Shown in pieces: positions 37,768 through 50,860 of a DNA stretch of 64,000 bases (position 1 is its first letter; each line of letters opens with the position of its first letter). A program made the translations under genes and the position numbers. Origin of the DNA: Rotaria sordida (lineage: Eukaryota > Rotifera > Eurotatoria > Philodinida > Philodinidae); the NCBI GenBank assembly GCA_905250125.1, contig CAJNOL010000193.1:62001-126000 (forward strand), in the 5' to 3' direction. Under the pieces are notes generated by a model that worked only from the letters and a program-made list of their open reading frames with translations, was not told the origin of the DNA and ran no database searches.

Positions 37768-38097
37768 CCTTTTCGCGACGGGTGTCCCATATATGAAACA
37801 GTAACATTTTTTCTAAGATATAGAAGTTTTACACTAAAATTGCATCTTTTCTGCAAAAATTCTAACGTTTTCAGGCTCCATCCTTATAATAGAAAGAACT
37901 CTTTAGATATAAATATCATATTGCACTTTGAGTACAATTTAATATCTATATCTAACAACGGAGGGTCGTCACTTGTATTTCGAGAAACTCAATCATTTTA
38001 GCATCAAATGATTGAGTTTCTCGAAATACAAGTGACGACCCTGTATTGTAAGGAAAAATGTTACCGTCCCATATATGGAACACCCATCGCGAAAAGG
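37768..38097. mobile_element. piggyBac-type MITE with TTAA target duplication
   Basis: TTAA flanks both ends (37764-37767 and 38098-38101). The ends are inverted repeats: CCTTTTCGCGACGGGTGTCC then CATATATG on the left, and CCTTTTCGCGATGGGTGTTC then CATATATGG reversed on the right. GTAACATTTTT is shared further in. TTAA duplication and CC-TTT ends are those of the piggyBac superfamily. The 330-base copy has no transposase. Near its right end sits a separate perfect palindrome (37963-37998 with 38006-38041, 36-base arms, 7-base loop). Confidence 0.88.
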
Positions 38098-38119
38098 TTA
38101 AAACTATAGACACTTCTCA

Positions 38120-38630
38120 TAGGTTAGAAAAATAGATCATGAATTTTTACACATGTTTGTGTATTTATTATTATTTTTTATTCAATGCAATATTGGAAAG
38201 GGAAATTGATGAGGGAAATTTATTACTTTTGAATGTTTTGAATAATAACAATGATGAGTATCATTTGTTTTCTTTTGTAAACTCAATATGAATAGAGCGA
38301 CGCATTGATTATATCTATCGTTTAGTGTATGAAGGTCAGGTTGGTAATAGATTGTACTCATTTTAACCCGTCATACATTAATCGATAGACATACAATCAA
38401 TACGTCATTCTGTTCGAAGATAAACAAGTATATCGATCTACTGTATTATTTTTCATATTGAGTTTACAAAAGACAAAAAAATAATGCTTACCATCGTTAT
38501 TATTCAAAATATTCAAAGGTAACAAATTTCCCACGACTATTTACCTTTCGAATATTGTATTGAACAAAAAATAATAATAAATACACAAAAATATGCAAAA
38601 TTTCATAATCTATCTTTCTAATCTTTTGGA
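38120..38630. mobile_element. Hairpin element, about 510 bp
   Basis: Two arms (38120-38345 and 38370-38630) are reverse complements. Shared blocks are TTAGAAA-ATAGAT, TGTGTATTTATTATTATTTTT, TTCAAT-CAATATT, TTTGAAT-TTTTGAATAATAAC, TCTTTTGTAAACTCAATATGAA and GACG-ATTGATT. Identity is near 80 percent. It begins about 20 bases after the piggyBac-type MITE ends. No coding frame. Confidence 0.8.
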
Positions 38631-40665
38631 TGTGTAACATAAGTATATGGCAGATTTATGTTCTTATTATGATGGTAAAATCTTTGAAAAATCTTATAGT
38701 GGAACATAGTGTATGACTACAGAGATGATGGTTTTTTGTTTGATTTTCATATAATATTATGTTATCTGCAAGATCATACATCTGATTTTTTTATCTGAGT
38801 ATTGATCTTGATTCACATGCATGTTGTAATATAGAAGACCCGCCTGCTGCACATGTTACAAATATCTTTTCCTGATTGCACTTTTAAAATTAAATTCTCA
38901 ATAGGTATCGAAAAGATAATTTGATTATTATAAGCTTATGGAAGAAAATATTATGAATTCATCTTTTCAGAATTAGTTTTCTTTTAATATCTCAAAAACA
39001 AAATCATATCAAAAACAAAAAAGCAAAGTGCATTTCAGTGCGTATCTTGTTCTGCCTAATGAGATAAGATTTATCATTTGGCGATATTCTCTCGTTATTT
39101 TTATTCCGTTAGATAACATGATAAATAAATAAATTATATGAATATTTTAATTAATTTGAATGAATTATTATAATTACATTCTTATAATTGATATTTAGAA
39201 AAAATAATATAATAATTATTTCAAAAGTTTATTTGCATATCTAAATATACTTAGATTTTTTATTCTCATCTCATATTTTGATCATATGTTTTCTTCAAGC
39301 TTATTTCTGTATTGTTTTATTAGATATATAAAATTTATCGCACATCATTTGTCCAAACACATAACAAATCATCTTAATCGCAATCTACATGACAGAAGTA
39401 TTGATAATCAACTTGACACATTCTTCTATCGGTGCATATCAAAGTCCAGTGCAAAATTTATTTTTTTTAAAATTAAATGCTAAATTTATTCTAAAAATAC
39501 AGTTAGGAATGTTTTAATAATAAGGTATAAAAATAACTTGTTTTTGTATTTATATGAATTTGTTTGACAAATAGAAGCTTCTTTGCAAAATTCAGACTAC
39601 TGAATCAACTCGAGATTATATAAGAAGAAAGAACACTCATTTATTGTGTTTATTCTGGATGGTATATAATTTCACGATTACAATGAAGTAAAAACATAAG
39701 TATTTTTTCTTAACTGACATATCATCGAGAATCTGAGTTTAACTATGGGCTTATCTATGACTTTGATAAATAATATGTATTTACCATACTTTCCCTATGA
39801 AATGTAATATATTGATAAATGATCCTGTCATCACTATAATAAAATGCTGTAAAATATTTATCAGATATTCACAATGCTATAAATGTATAAAGTTTGAAAA
39901 TTCTTTTGACTCTGTCTTTTACTCATTGGTCTAAACAATGAAAAGTAATATTCTTTTTTGTTTTTTATATTCAAACCTTATCAGTAATACTTTCTTATGT
40001 TTTAGACATTGATAAATACCATTCAGTCTAATGTTATATATATTTTTTCTTTTTATTTTAATGGTCCATTACAAATTCTATTATATCATGTTTCATTTTT
40101 TTAATTGTCAACAAAGATGATTTTTATTTAAAATCATATATCGAGAAAAAAGTAAAACAACATACTCAACCTATAGTGTATGAAACATTATAATGAATTT
40201 TATTTAAAAGAGAACACTTTAAAATGCTATGACGAAAGAAACATTTCTCTATTCGATCAATGTGTCCTTGTCAGTAATTTTTTCTATAAAGTACATTAAG
40301 GGCAATGTATTGCAAGGGCAGAAACAATAATATGCTCTATATAGACATTTTTTTTATATCATTATATGTTTATTTTAGTTAAAAAAATCTATCAGCTACA
40401 GAAGAAGAAATGAAAATCGAATTGATATACATCTCTCTTGTTCTAGTCACGCGACTGACATTTCAAGCATCGATTCAAAAAAAAAAACACTAACGAAGAG
40501 AAAAAGATATACACAAGAGAAAAATGAAAGACAACTCTGATCGCTATACATACAGATACACTCTATTTGTTTTTTTCATACACTATGTAAAACATAGTTT
40601 GCCTTGCTTTTATTTTCTTTTCTCTTCCTGTAATAAAAAAAGAAGCTTTCTATTATTGTGTTTTT

Positions 40666-43600
40666 TTAATAAAATCTCATTTCATTAAAATCACAATCAT
40701 GTGGTAATGAAATCGTTGTTGAAGTCGTATAAGTTGAGTCAGTTTGTAATGTATAATTTTTTCCTTCATTATTATCCCAATGTTCTCCTCCATTAACACA
40801 ATAACGTAAAATAAAATCAATTCGATCAATGTTTTTTGGTATATTAACTATAAATTGAAATTGATCAATATTACGAAAATCATTTGAATGACGACAATGT
40901 TGAGCTTCAAATTCATATGTATTTAACCAATTATCAAATGTATATTTAATAGAAACATATTTTGAAAAACCAATATTTGTAACCCATAATGTTCCAATAA
41001 GTTGTTGTTCACCGGTTAAAGAATATTTTAATGGTATATCGGCATGTTCTAATTTAATTTGAGATTTCCATATTTCACGTAAATATATATCTGGATGTTC
41101 GGAATTTGGTTGACGATATAAACAAAAAAATCTTTTTAAATATGATTTATCATTAATTTGTTTATTAGATTTAAACATAACATCAAATGACCATGGTTTA
41201 TGTTCTAGAAATGATGTATTTGGTAAATAGAGATTATTTTTTGTAAATGATGGAGGTGATGATGATAAAAATGATGAACTTAAAAAAAATGATAATTCTT
41301 TTGAATCATCATTTATTGCTGATTGTATATATTGCACTTGTTCTAATTCACGACCAATAGAATCAGCAAAACGAACATTTTTTTTTGTTGATCCAATTGA
41401 ATTCACACGTTTAAGACCACCATTTGATACATTTGAAATGAATGTCTTAGTTAATGAATGTGGTGATTTAATTTCTGATGATGATAAATCTAATGGAGGA
41501 ATTGTAGGTGTTTCAATATTAAATGTTTTATTAGATAAATAAAGGTCAGACGAAATATTGGAGGTAACTTCTTGTAATGATGATGCTCCACGACGATAAA
41601 ATCGATGTCTTAGTCCTAGAAAGAAAAATAAATGACATATAGGAATATTCTTGAGATTAGATTAACTTACGCCTTCCACGATATCGACTAACTGGAGCGG
41701 ATGTTTCAGAATCATCAGTCGTTTGATTAGATTCTTGACTTTCTGGAATTTTTATTTCAGTAGTATTCGTATTTTGTTTATCTTCATTTTCTTTTAATTT
41801 TAAATTTTCATTATTATCTTGTTTTGATGAATTATTAATATCAACCTTTGCAAGTAAATCAGTCGTTGATTGTGTATCATCAAGTGATATTGAAGTTCTT
41901 GTTAATGACGAACGTCTTTTTCGTCGTCGAAAATGACGTTCACCATGCGTGTCATTATCATTTACAGATGAATTTATTTCAAGTAGAATATCTTCATGTA
42001 ACTGTGGATTTATTAAACCATCAATTTTTTGTGTGCTAATTAAATTATCATTAATTTGTGAACTTTTTAAATCATCATTTAATTGTAGATTTTCTAAATT
42101 ATCATTTATTGTTATTATATGTTCCAATGAATGATTAGTAGTCGTAGAAGAACTTATATTGTCTGTTTTATCACTGGTTAAATTTTCTGTTGTAGAGGTA
42201 GACACCGGTTGAATTTTATCACAGTTGAATATAAGAATATCATCAAAATCAATTTCATCTTTTTCTGGTTCATTTAATTTTACACATGGATTTGATATAG
42301 GTAATGATAAAGTAAAATCTCTAAATGGTTTATTATATTGTCCATTTGTATTTGTTGATTGTATATGATTTTGTGATATTTGTGGTTCAGATGCAAAACG
42401 TTTTAGTAAATTTATTAATTGTGATGAATCATGAAAAAATAATCTGTCATCTACAGAATGTCTCATCAGTAGTGACGCATTTTTTTCTGATGTTGTTGGT
42501 CTATTTATATTCATATTTGGTGTACGATGTGTTTGTTGTTGAATAAGTACATGAGCCATCTTAGAATTATGTAATGATGGCCAATTAATTTGTTGTTGAT
42601 GTGTTTTATCAGTAAGTAAAGGAGATTTTGTTGAATCGTTTAAATCTTCCTAAAAATAAAAAGAAAAGACGAGAAAAATACAATGTTTGATATATAACAA
42701 CAATCAAACTTCTTTCTCACAAATTTGTTTGTCTACAACGAACAAGAGAAAATTTGTTATTTACTGTAAGTCGGTATGTATTCAATGGATTTTTATAGAA
42801 AGTCAAACAAACACACACACAAAAAAACAAGACACCAGATGGGCAACGCGTGATCGATGCATGTCATAATGGTGGAAAGATTTTTATCAAGGCTTCTATT
42901 TTTTCTTCTTTTTCTTTTCATTTAAAAGAAATGGTTGGATATTAAGCAAGCATATGTATATTGATTTTATAGCGGTCAATAGTTCATCTTATGAGCATAT
43001 CTAATATATTTTTCCTTTTTCCTTATATATTTGTTCACATTTATGTCATGATGAGAATGCATGCTTAATGTATGATCTTTATTTTGCGAGCAACTAAATG
43101 TCCTAGGTCAGGTGATTTGTTGCTGTTGTTATCATTATCTATTTGGCGACGCAAAAGATAAATGGAGAGAGGATTCCATGCTAGAGAGAACTATACAACA
43201 TGTTACTAAAACCTACTTGTTCTCTCGTTTCTGCCATTCCTATATACTATTACGTCGAACATACTGTATTCGAAACACTTCGTTTCTTTTTTCTATTTAC
43301 CAGAAAGAGTGGTAGTCCAAATCAGCCGAATATGTCGTAGTATGGTGATATATATTATGTGTTCTAGATTTCTCCTTACTTAAGCCAAGTATACGCAACA
43401 GGTGTATATGTCTGTGCACAAAGTCGAAGCTATCAGCTGGATATATACACGTATACATATATGTATATATATAGATATGAATCAAGAGAGAGCGAAAGAA
43501 GGAGAGAAAAGGTGTGTGTGTGTGCGAAAGAGAGAAGAAGACGGTTAGGTCGTCATCTTATTGTTTTGCTTATTTACTGTTTTGAAAATTATATCTGCCA

Positions 43601-46065
43601 TCGGAGCAATGAGTGCAGCAAAACATTTGCTTTTGTTTCTTTTTTCTTTCCAGTAGCTAAAATCGGTAATGTAAAAGGATATAAGAGCAAGACAGCGAGG
43701 AAAAAAAAGCGAAGAAGAAAAAAGAGAAAAATTGTTGTTTATTGCTAGTCGACTTTGCCCTTCTTTTACATCGAGAAAGAAAGAAAAAAAACAACGGTAG
43801 TCATATAAAAAAATAAAGAAAACAAATTATCTTAAGACTAGATAATAATCACATATCAAAAGTGACTTGACACATTTGAATTGAAGTGTCTTATTCATAT
43901 ACATAAGACTGAAACAGCTGTAAATTCTTTTATCATTCGAACAAAAAAAAGAAAAGATAAAAAAAGAAGAGCAACTCATATGAGAACGAGGATGCATTTA
44001 ATAGTTTTAACAGTATAAATCATGCAGTTACTGTATGATGTAAGATATGACCTATATTGCTATCATAGCACAAATAAAATATAAAGGAAAGAAAAGAATC
44101 TATGATAATTTGATGATACTAATGAAAGAGACTCTTAAGTTCAAGGTAATATTACAAAACTATATATGTTTAGCGCATGATACTGAGGATATGGGCTGAT
44201 TACTCGTTTAAGGATCATACCATATGTTGCCCACCCTCGACGACAAAAAAAATAGAAATATCATTGCTTGTTTTATAATGCAAAGAAATAGTGGAGTAAA
44301 CGGTTAGTTAGAAAAGAAAAATACTATAATTCAAAACTAATAAGGATTTTATTTTAATTTTATATGCATATGTAATTGGAGAATCAATAAAGGAAGAAAT
44401 ATTAACATAAATATTTTCAATTGAAGCTCTGTTTATTGATCAGAAAATCATATACGAGATACTTGAAAAAGATGCTTGTATATCATGTTTTTTCTTGTTG
44501 ACAAAGTTTATGTATGGGGATTGAAGAGTTAAATAGTATATTTGCTTTCGAAAGGCCTTTTCTATATCAAACTTAAATCTCATATTTTATTTTGTTCTGT
44601 TTAATCAAACTAATCAACCCCTAGATCGCTTTCTTTTTTCTATTTACTGATGACTTAATAGTAAAAACTCGATTATATTCTTTCATTCATTCTACAATAA
44701 AAAAAATAAGAGCGTACTTCTTTCCGTTTCGTTTCCTTCTCATTTAACACATACCGTCTGTGATAGATTTCACTTCTATGATATGTTTACCTTATTTTGT
44801 ATATATGTTGTGCATTCAACTATGTTTAATAAATATACATATGTACACCTCTTGATGTCCATAATGTAATAACTATTAAATATTGATTTGCCTGAAAAGG
44901 TTGCTTATTCATCCTTGATATTTGTAAGCAAAAAAAACAAACGAGAAAAGATGAACTTATTAATAGATTGCGAATCGATAGGTTCACATAAACATAAATG
45001 ATAATGGCAATCAATTATAAACGTGCACGCCTCTTACCTAATTGTATTTTTGTATACATATTATATCATATATGAGAAAAACGAAAAAAAAAAAATTATA
45101 TCAATAAGCGATACACTGAAAAATTACTGTATAAAATTTTTCAATCATATTTCATTTGTCACACGGGTCATATTTTGTGTCATCTAAATATGTTAATAAC
45201 TTAAAGAATACTGAATAGACCTTTTTTTTGTCTTTTCTGTTTATTAGTTTACAACGTGTTAAATTAATATGAACTGAACAATATCAATTCGAGGAAAATT
45301 TATTAAAAGAAGCTATCAGAGGTCATGCCAGAATTGTAAAATAATAGAAAGGATATATAAGAAAGTGTCTTACGGGAATAATAAAAAAATTCAAAAAAAA
45401 AACACTTTGCAATAAAGAATAATTTTCAACTACTTCGTATATATAATTTCCTGTTTTCATAGTTTCTGAAATTTCAAATACGTCTTGTCTTTTTTGTAGA
45501 ACTAATCGTTCGATTTTATGCTATGTTTTAAGTATTGAAATTAATACATCTTGAATACATGGAGCTTGTTATTGTTTCTTTGTGTTTTACTTTTAAAAAC
45601 TTCATCTACTTACTTCAAGTGATTGAATTGACGACGAAGATACAGCTGTAGTAAGTGAAGTTGAAGATTGAGATGTTCGTTGCCGTGTAAAACATGTTAT
45701 TCGTCCTGTAATATTGAGCATAGACATAAATATAAGTGCAAATAGAATACGAATTTTATGTGCTACAATTCGACGCCAATAAAAACAAAGACGTTTAAGA
45801 ATTGTAAAAAATGACTGAAATTAAATGAAAATATTTTGAACTTTTATTATTTAAATAAACGAAAAAAAAAGAAATAAAATCCTTTATGATAATAACAACT
45901 TACATCATGTTCTGTTAATGAGAGTTCAGACAAATTATTTATTTCTTCGTCATGTTTTTCTTCGTCTTGGCTAATACGTTGTTCATTGGATGAATGTGTT
46001 GGATTAGAAGATGTATTAAGACTAATTATGTCGTCTTTATCCATAGACAACAACGAGTCAGACAT
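40666..46065 (-). CDS. Protein phosphatase 1 glycogen-targeting subunit (PPP1R3 type, CBM21)
   Basis: Four exons (46065-45904, 45814-45614, 42649-41671, 41615-40666) join in phase to 763 aa. The PP1-docking RVxF motif is KKNVRFAD, with KNVRF at 526-530. The CBM21 glycogen-binding domain covers about 600-745 and carries GTLWVTNIGFSKYVSIKYTFDNW, DQFQFIVNIP and FILRYCVNGGEHWDNNEGKNY; the WDNN-KNY end is the family's hallmark. Such subunits bring PP1 to glycogen so that it activates glycogen synthase and inactivates phosphorylase. The long middle is disordered, Ser/Thr/Asn-rich. Exon 2 encodes a basic patch and a membrane-like helix (ILFALIFMSMLNITG, about 80-95), an unusual place for one, since vertebrate R3A carries its anchor at the C-terminus. 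Exons 1-2 are joined across a 2.96 kb intron by phase alone and could belong to a separate transcript. Confidence 0.87.
42650..45613 (-). other. 2.96 kb intron of the PPP1R3-type gene
   Basis: AT-rich with no recognised element. It contains AT dinucleotide runs near 43.44-43.48 kb, a short GT run at 43.51 kb and purine-rich stretches at 43.5-43.75 kb that create spurious Lys/Arg-rich open frames. Confidence 0.55.
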
Positions 46066-48419
46066 CTATTATAGTAAAATAAATTACTTATTTTTTTTCT
46101 TTACGAATGTTAACTTTTTTATTCTTATAATATCAATAAAAAAAACGATTTTATCCTTCGTTTTTCACTTGTTTTTTTTTTCGAGAGGACTAGACGTACT
46201 ACAATTGGAAAAAGAGTATAAAAATAGGAAAGAAAAAAAACAGGAAAAAAAAATAGTGATGAAAAGAGAAAATACATTGAAGTTTCGTTCTCTTCTTTTT
46301 GTTTCCTTCTATTTTTATGCCATATCTCGGCAGCATGCCAGTAGTCTTGTTCATCGAGGGGCAACATAAAGATCTGATTTTTTTTCTCTCTCCCTCATTT
46401 TTTTCTTTCCTTATAGACACTGATGACGAGAATATGATCAGACAAATGACTATAGCAAAGAAGAACACAACAAGACATGTTCTGATGTTTTCATATGCAT
46501 TTCACACATCCTTATGAACAACATATATGACGGACATCTATATTTTTTATAGATATCGCTTCAAATTTCTTTTCTTATTTTTTTTTTCACCTTACAAAAT
46601 TTTTAATTAATTTCAATGATGTATTTGTACTGAATCATTGCTTATTGTATAAGTTTATTGAATAATTTTACGAATGAAATCATATCAAAGAACTTTCTTA
46701 CTTTCGAATCTTAAAATATCTTCAGATGTTTTCTTTTTCAAATTGGAACGATAATTTTTATCTTACTCTTTTTTTTTTTCGTTATCGACATTTATACTTA
46801 CATAACATATCCATGTTCGTCATAAGACATATGTGTTAAGTATGAAACATCTGTTTAACTTGGTTTGTCCTTCTTATCTGACGTCTTTAAATAAGTTCGC
46901 GACAAAATTTCTACTAATTATTGGATAGATTCTTACTTGATGGTATTCCCTGATGATCTATGGTATGATAAACAAGTAAAAAAATTAAAATACAAAACTA
47001 ATCGAGTAGTTTTTAAAAGCATTCGATGAACAATCCTAAAATGTTCATACAAAAAATCATACTTCCATATCTTGTAAGATTATTTTCGATATGCGAAAAA
47101 AGCTATTGCAGTTGAATATCCATGTGATGTATAAATCTCTACTAAAAGAATATAAGTATTTATCTATGTAGTTCATGTTCGAACATATCTAAAAAATAAT
47201 TATAAAGTTTAGATCTAGATAAAGGACAAATAGTTGATACACATTTTTGAAAAATGTATACTAAAATTTAAGTTCTGCTATAATCTGTAGTTTTCAAGAA
47301 TATTATCAAATCAAAGTTCTTCAAAATTTTAAATCAGACTGCCTGTAGAAAGACAAAGAGGAAAAATATTGAAAATTTCAACTAACAAGACATTCTTGAT
47401 TTTTGGTATATAATATGATAACAGAAATCATACACAAATCAAGAGATAAGAGATGATAGTGTCTTTTTTTTCCGTTTAACAACTGTAAATAACAAACCAT
47501 TTAAATATTCCATTAAATTTACAAGATCATTATAATATTGTTGAAAGATTATCTATACGACGTTTACTTTTTCTGAAGGATGACAATGTTCATCAATCAT
47601 TTTAATCAATGAATAATTTTGTTGTTGATTTGGAATTGAAATACACTGAATTTTAAAGTATTTCTATATTTTAAATTCGTATTAGGAATTATATTTGAAT
47701 TTATTTCTCAAAATAACTTATGAGAATTTTCGATGCATCTGATGTAAATCAATAACATTAATAATTGAATGAATTGTGTTTGTTTCATAATCTTTTCTCT
47801 TGAGCGATTGATTGCAACAAATATCTTTTCTCCCTGTAGACTGTAATTGATATTTAGTCTATTCATATAAAAAAAAAAGACGTTATTACATATGGTGATC
47901 AAATAAATAGTTTGTTGTGCATCTGGAGATCGATTGATAGTACATCAATGGCCATTCATCATATTCTCTTCTTTGAGCTCGTTTTTTTTTTTTTTGATAA
48001 AGTTGATAATCATGCTAAATATTGCTCTCTATGGAATCGATTAGAGAAAAAAAAGGTCAAGGATTTAAATCCGTTGAAATGTATTTATAATAAAATATTG
48101 AGTTGAACGTAGGAGATTTTTTTCGAATATGAAGAATTTCAGTATAACAATTCAAATATATCATATTTATCTATTTAAAATTAAAAAAAAGTTAATCAAT
48201 ATTTTTCTAAAGTAATGATTAATCTATATTTGTTCAAAACTATTGACTTGTTCATTTCACAAATGAAGACATATCGAAGCGATTTCGATGTATTTTTTTT
48301 AAACAAACCAACGAACGTTTCTAAGTGTCAAATCGCTTTTGAGTTCGGACTCATAGCTTATTACTATCGAGATATTATATGATGAACGAAAAAAAGCCGT
48401 ATGGTTGTCATGGTCGTAT

Positions 48420-48640
48420 CTTAGGATAGAAGCAATCAACAGATCTAAAATTTTTACAATAAACTATTCTGATTAAGGCCTGTCTCTATGCAAAGCTTCA
48501 AGTCAAATATCGAAATTCAGTGTTCCTGAAGAGACCACGGCATTCTGCTAAAAAATACAATATCTCGACAGTTATAAGCTATTAGGTTGAACTCTTTTTA
48601 AGATATTCATAGTTCATTAGAGCCTATATGATGCATATAG
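48420..48640. repeat. Family A copy
   Basis: The stretch from about 48424 to 48560 repeats the right arm at 5.80-5.96 kb in the same orientation: AACTATTCT, TGTTTCTATG/TGTCTCTATG, TTTCAAGTCGAAAT/CTTCAAGTCAAATA and CCACGGCATT. A second block near 48.60-48.65 kb (CATTAGAGCCTATATGATGCATAT) is the reverse complement of 5.54-5.57 kb. Confidence 0.65.
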
Positions 48641-48982
48641 TTCCAACTTAAAACTGATTTAACATTTAGAAACGTTCTCTGATAAGTATTGTTAATATCA
48701 TTGTTTATACATAAACATTTGTTGAATCTAGAAGTAAAAAGAAAATTTCTCTCGCAATGAAGATTCAAAGAAAAACTTTTACTTAAAGTATTATCGATTT
48801 CAATTCATTTGAACATTGTTGGATTGAATATGCGTGGTATATGATCTGGAAATGACTGTTAAATATATGATTCTTTCAATTACCCGATAGGTTATTGTCT
48901 AATATATATCTACTTGATAAACAAAAGATGATAAATAATTTATGAGTAGTAATCATCTTTTATTCATTGACAATGATGATTA

Positions 48983-49470
48983 TTTAAGGTTGTGGATGTA
49001 GGTTTGGGTGGCGGTGTCGGCCTTCCTATAGAGTTTGACGATTCCAAAAAGTAATCAGAATTGAAACTGTGATTTCGGATACTAAAAATGAAAAAAAAGA
49101 TGTCGGTTCGGCTCCGAAAATATCACATGCAATCGAAACTGTTAAATTATCAGGTCGATACGAAAATTTTAAATATTGAGAAATTTTTACTATCGAATGG
49201 TTGAGATTAAAGGTACTTCATATTCCAGTATTAACGAAAACAACATTATATATATATATATTCTAAAATTTTTAATCTGAAGAATGAAAAAATAAAGATT
49301 TCTCTATATAGATTTAAGAATTTTTGTATCTACCTCATGATTTAACGGTTCCAATATGGTTTTTCCACGATTTCAGTTGCAATAAATTTTAAAAACCCGG
49401 TTCTCTGTTTTGATTTTTTTGGGATAGTCGAATTCAACTTTTCTAACGGTAGCACCTACACCCACAAATT
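48983..49470. repeat. Possible decayed inverted-repeat element
   Basis: GTGGATGTAGGTTTGGGTGG near 48.99 kb and ACCTACACCCAC near 49.45 kb are partly reverse-complementary. The interior shows little pairing. Weak call. Confidence 0.3.
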
Positions 49471-49779
49471 ATTAATTTTTATGAGCAATAAATTATACTG
49501 AGCATTCAATTTGTTCCTAATGAAATTGATTATGTTTTCTCGAATAGCTATATTTATGGAATTAGTTTGTTCTTCATATTGCTTAGAGAAGTGAGGAATG
49601 ATTCTAACACGCACAATCTTTTATTAAGCATAGAAATTAATAATAAAACTGCATAAATATAAACCATTTTTCCGTAATGTTACGACTATGGTATGCTATT
49701 TCTCCCTATCTTAAGGTTGAAAATAGAAAAGAAATTAAGGAAGAACGTATATTCGATTGTTCAAGCGAAATCAGGTACA

Positions 49780-50860
49780 TAAAAAAAAGGAAGTGGCTAT
49801 GTGCACTCGAGTGCACATAGCCGCATCTTAGTGTATTGGCTATGTACACTCGAGTGCACATAGCCGACTGGCTATGTACACTCGAGTACACATAGCCAGT
49901 CAGCTATGTGCACTCAAGTAGGTATTATCAACTAGTTACTAAATATTGAGATATATTATAGCCATATATGTACTTCATAATTAGCATGAGTAAAATTTAT
50001 TAATTTATTAATAATTTTACTCTATTTATTTATTGTAAAATTCAAATAGAGTATAAAACAAGTATTAATATCAAACAAATATAAAAGAAAAAGTTAATTC
50101 AAATAAAAGTCAACTCATTTAGAAATATTTCTAGCGCTTGATCTCTTAGATTTTGAACGAAATGATTGCATTTTATTATTTTCAATACATCGGACGGAAA
50201 CTATATTGATGCCAGTGCTTTTCTTCTCTATTAATTGTGCCTTCTTTCTCTATTGATAATTTATAGAACGAAAGATTCTACTTTTTCTTGATTAATTAGT
50301 TTACAAAATGGGAAATTGAAAAACATAAAATTCCAATTAGCTTTCAATCTGGAACGAGATATCCTTTTTTCAAGACCCATTGATTAATTCTCACTAAAGA
50401 ATAAGAATTAAAACAAGATTATAAACTGAGATTCTTTCAAGATGAGAAAAAATAGCTGTCAAAGTTAGAGATACAATCAGAAACGAATGTAAAAGAAAAT
50501 TTTTTCGTTATTGTTTTATAAAAACATATTTTCGGATGATTAATGTTAGTTATATTGAAAATAATAAAAATACAACTATTTCCTTGAAGAATTTAAGAGA
50601 GTAAATGCTAGAAATATTTGTAAATCAGTCGATTTTTACTTGAATTAACTTTCTCTTTTATATTATTTTGATTCTAATACTTACTTTGTATTTTATTTGA
50701 ATTTAATAAAGAATAAATAGAGCAAAATTGTTAATCAATTGATAAATTTTAATTATAATAATTATAAAGAACATATATGGCTATAATATAACTCAATATT
50801 TAGTAATATTTTGATAATACCTACCTGAGTGTACATAGCCACTTCCTAAAAAAAAAGACA
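49780..50860. mobile_element. 1.1 kb long-hairpin element with nested terminal palindromes
   Basis: The right arm (about 50530-50855), reversed, reads GGAAGTGGCTATGTACACTC-AGGTAGGTATTATC and continues to match the left arm for about 300 bases, with blocks ACTAAATATTGAG, TATTATAGCCATATATGT, CTCTATTTATT, AAAAGTTAATTCAA and AAATATTTCTAGC. At the left end, three whole copies of a 28-base palindrome GGCTATGT-CACTCGAGT-CACATAGCC (49795-49822, 49838-49865, 49870-49897) stand in front of a fourth half copy at 49903. The right end has only a half copy. Arms are roughly 80 percent identical. No coding frame is evident. Confidence 0.85.

Larger units (their letters stand above)
34666..40665. other. 6 kb gene desert filled with hairpin elements
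   Basis: No coding pattern beyond short open frames. It carries a family K arm (35.19-35.30 kb) and four inverted-repeat elements between 36.60 and 38.63 kb, listed separately. 38.64-40.66 kb is AT-rich with nothing recognised. Confidence 0.55.

Noticed and set aside
38640-40665. Possible genes in the AT-rich stretch, such as the 65-codon frame at 39286-39483.
   Set aside because: Composition and length are those of chance frames; no splice sites in phase and no recognisable motif.
43461-43748. 95-codon Arg/Lys/Glu-rich open frame.
   Set aside because: Purine-rich simple sequence within the large PPP1R3-type intron, no domain and no splice support.
46125-46517. Overlapping open frames on both strands of up to 127 codons.
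   Set aside because: They arise from low-complexity A/T/K/F-rich sequence upstream of the PPP1R3-type gene, with no splice logic or domain.
49795-49920. CRISPR-like series of 28-base repeats.
   Set aside because: Units are palindromes separated by 4-15 bases of unequal length, in a eukaryotic transposable element. No spacer pattern and no cas genes.
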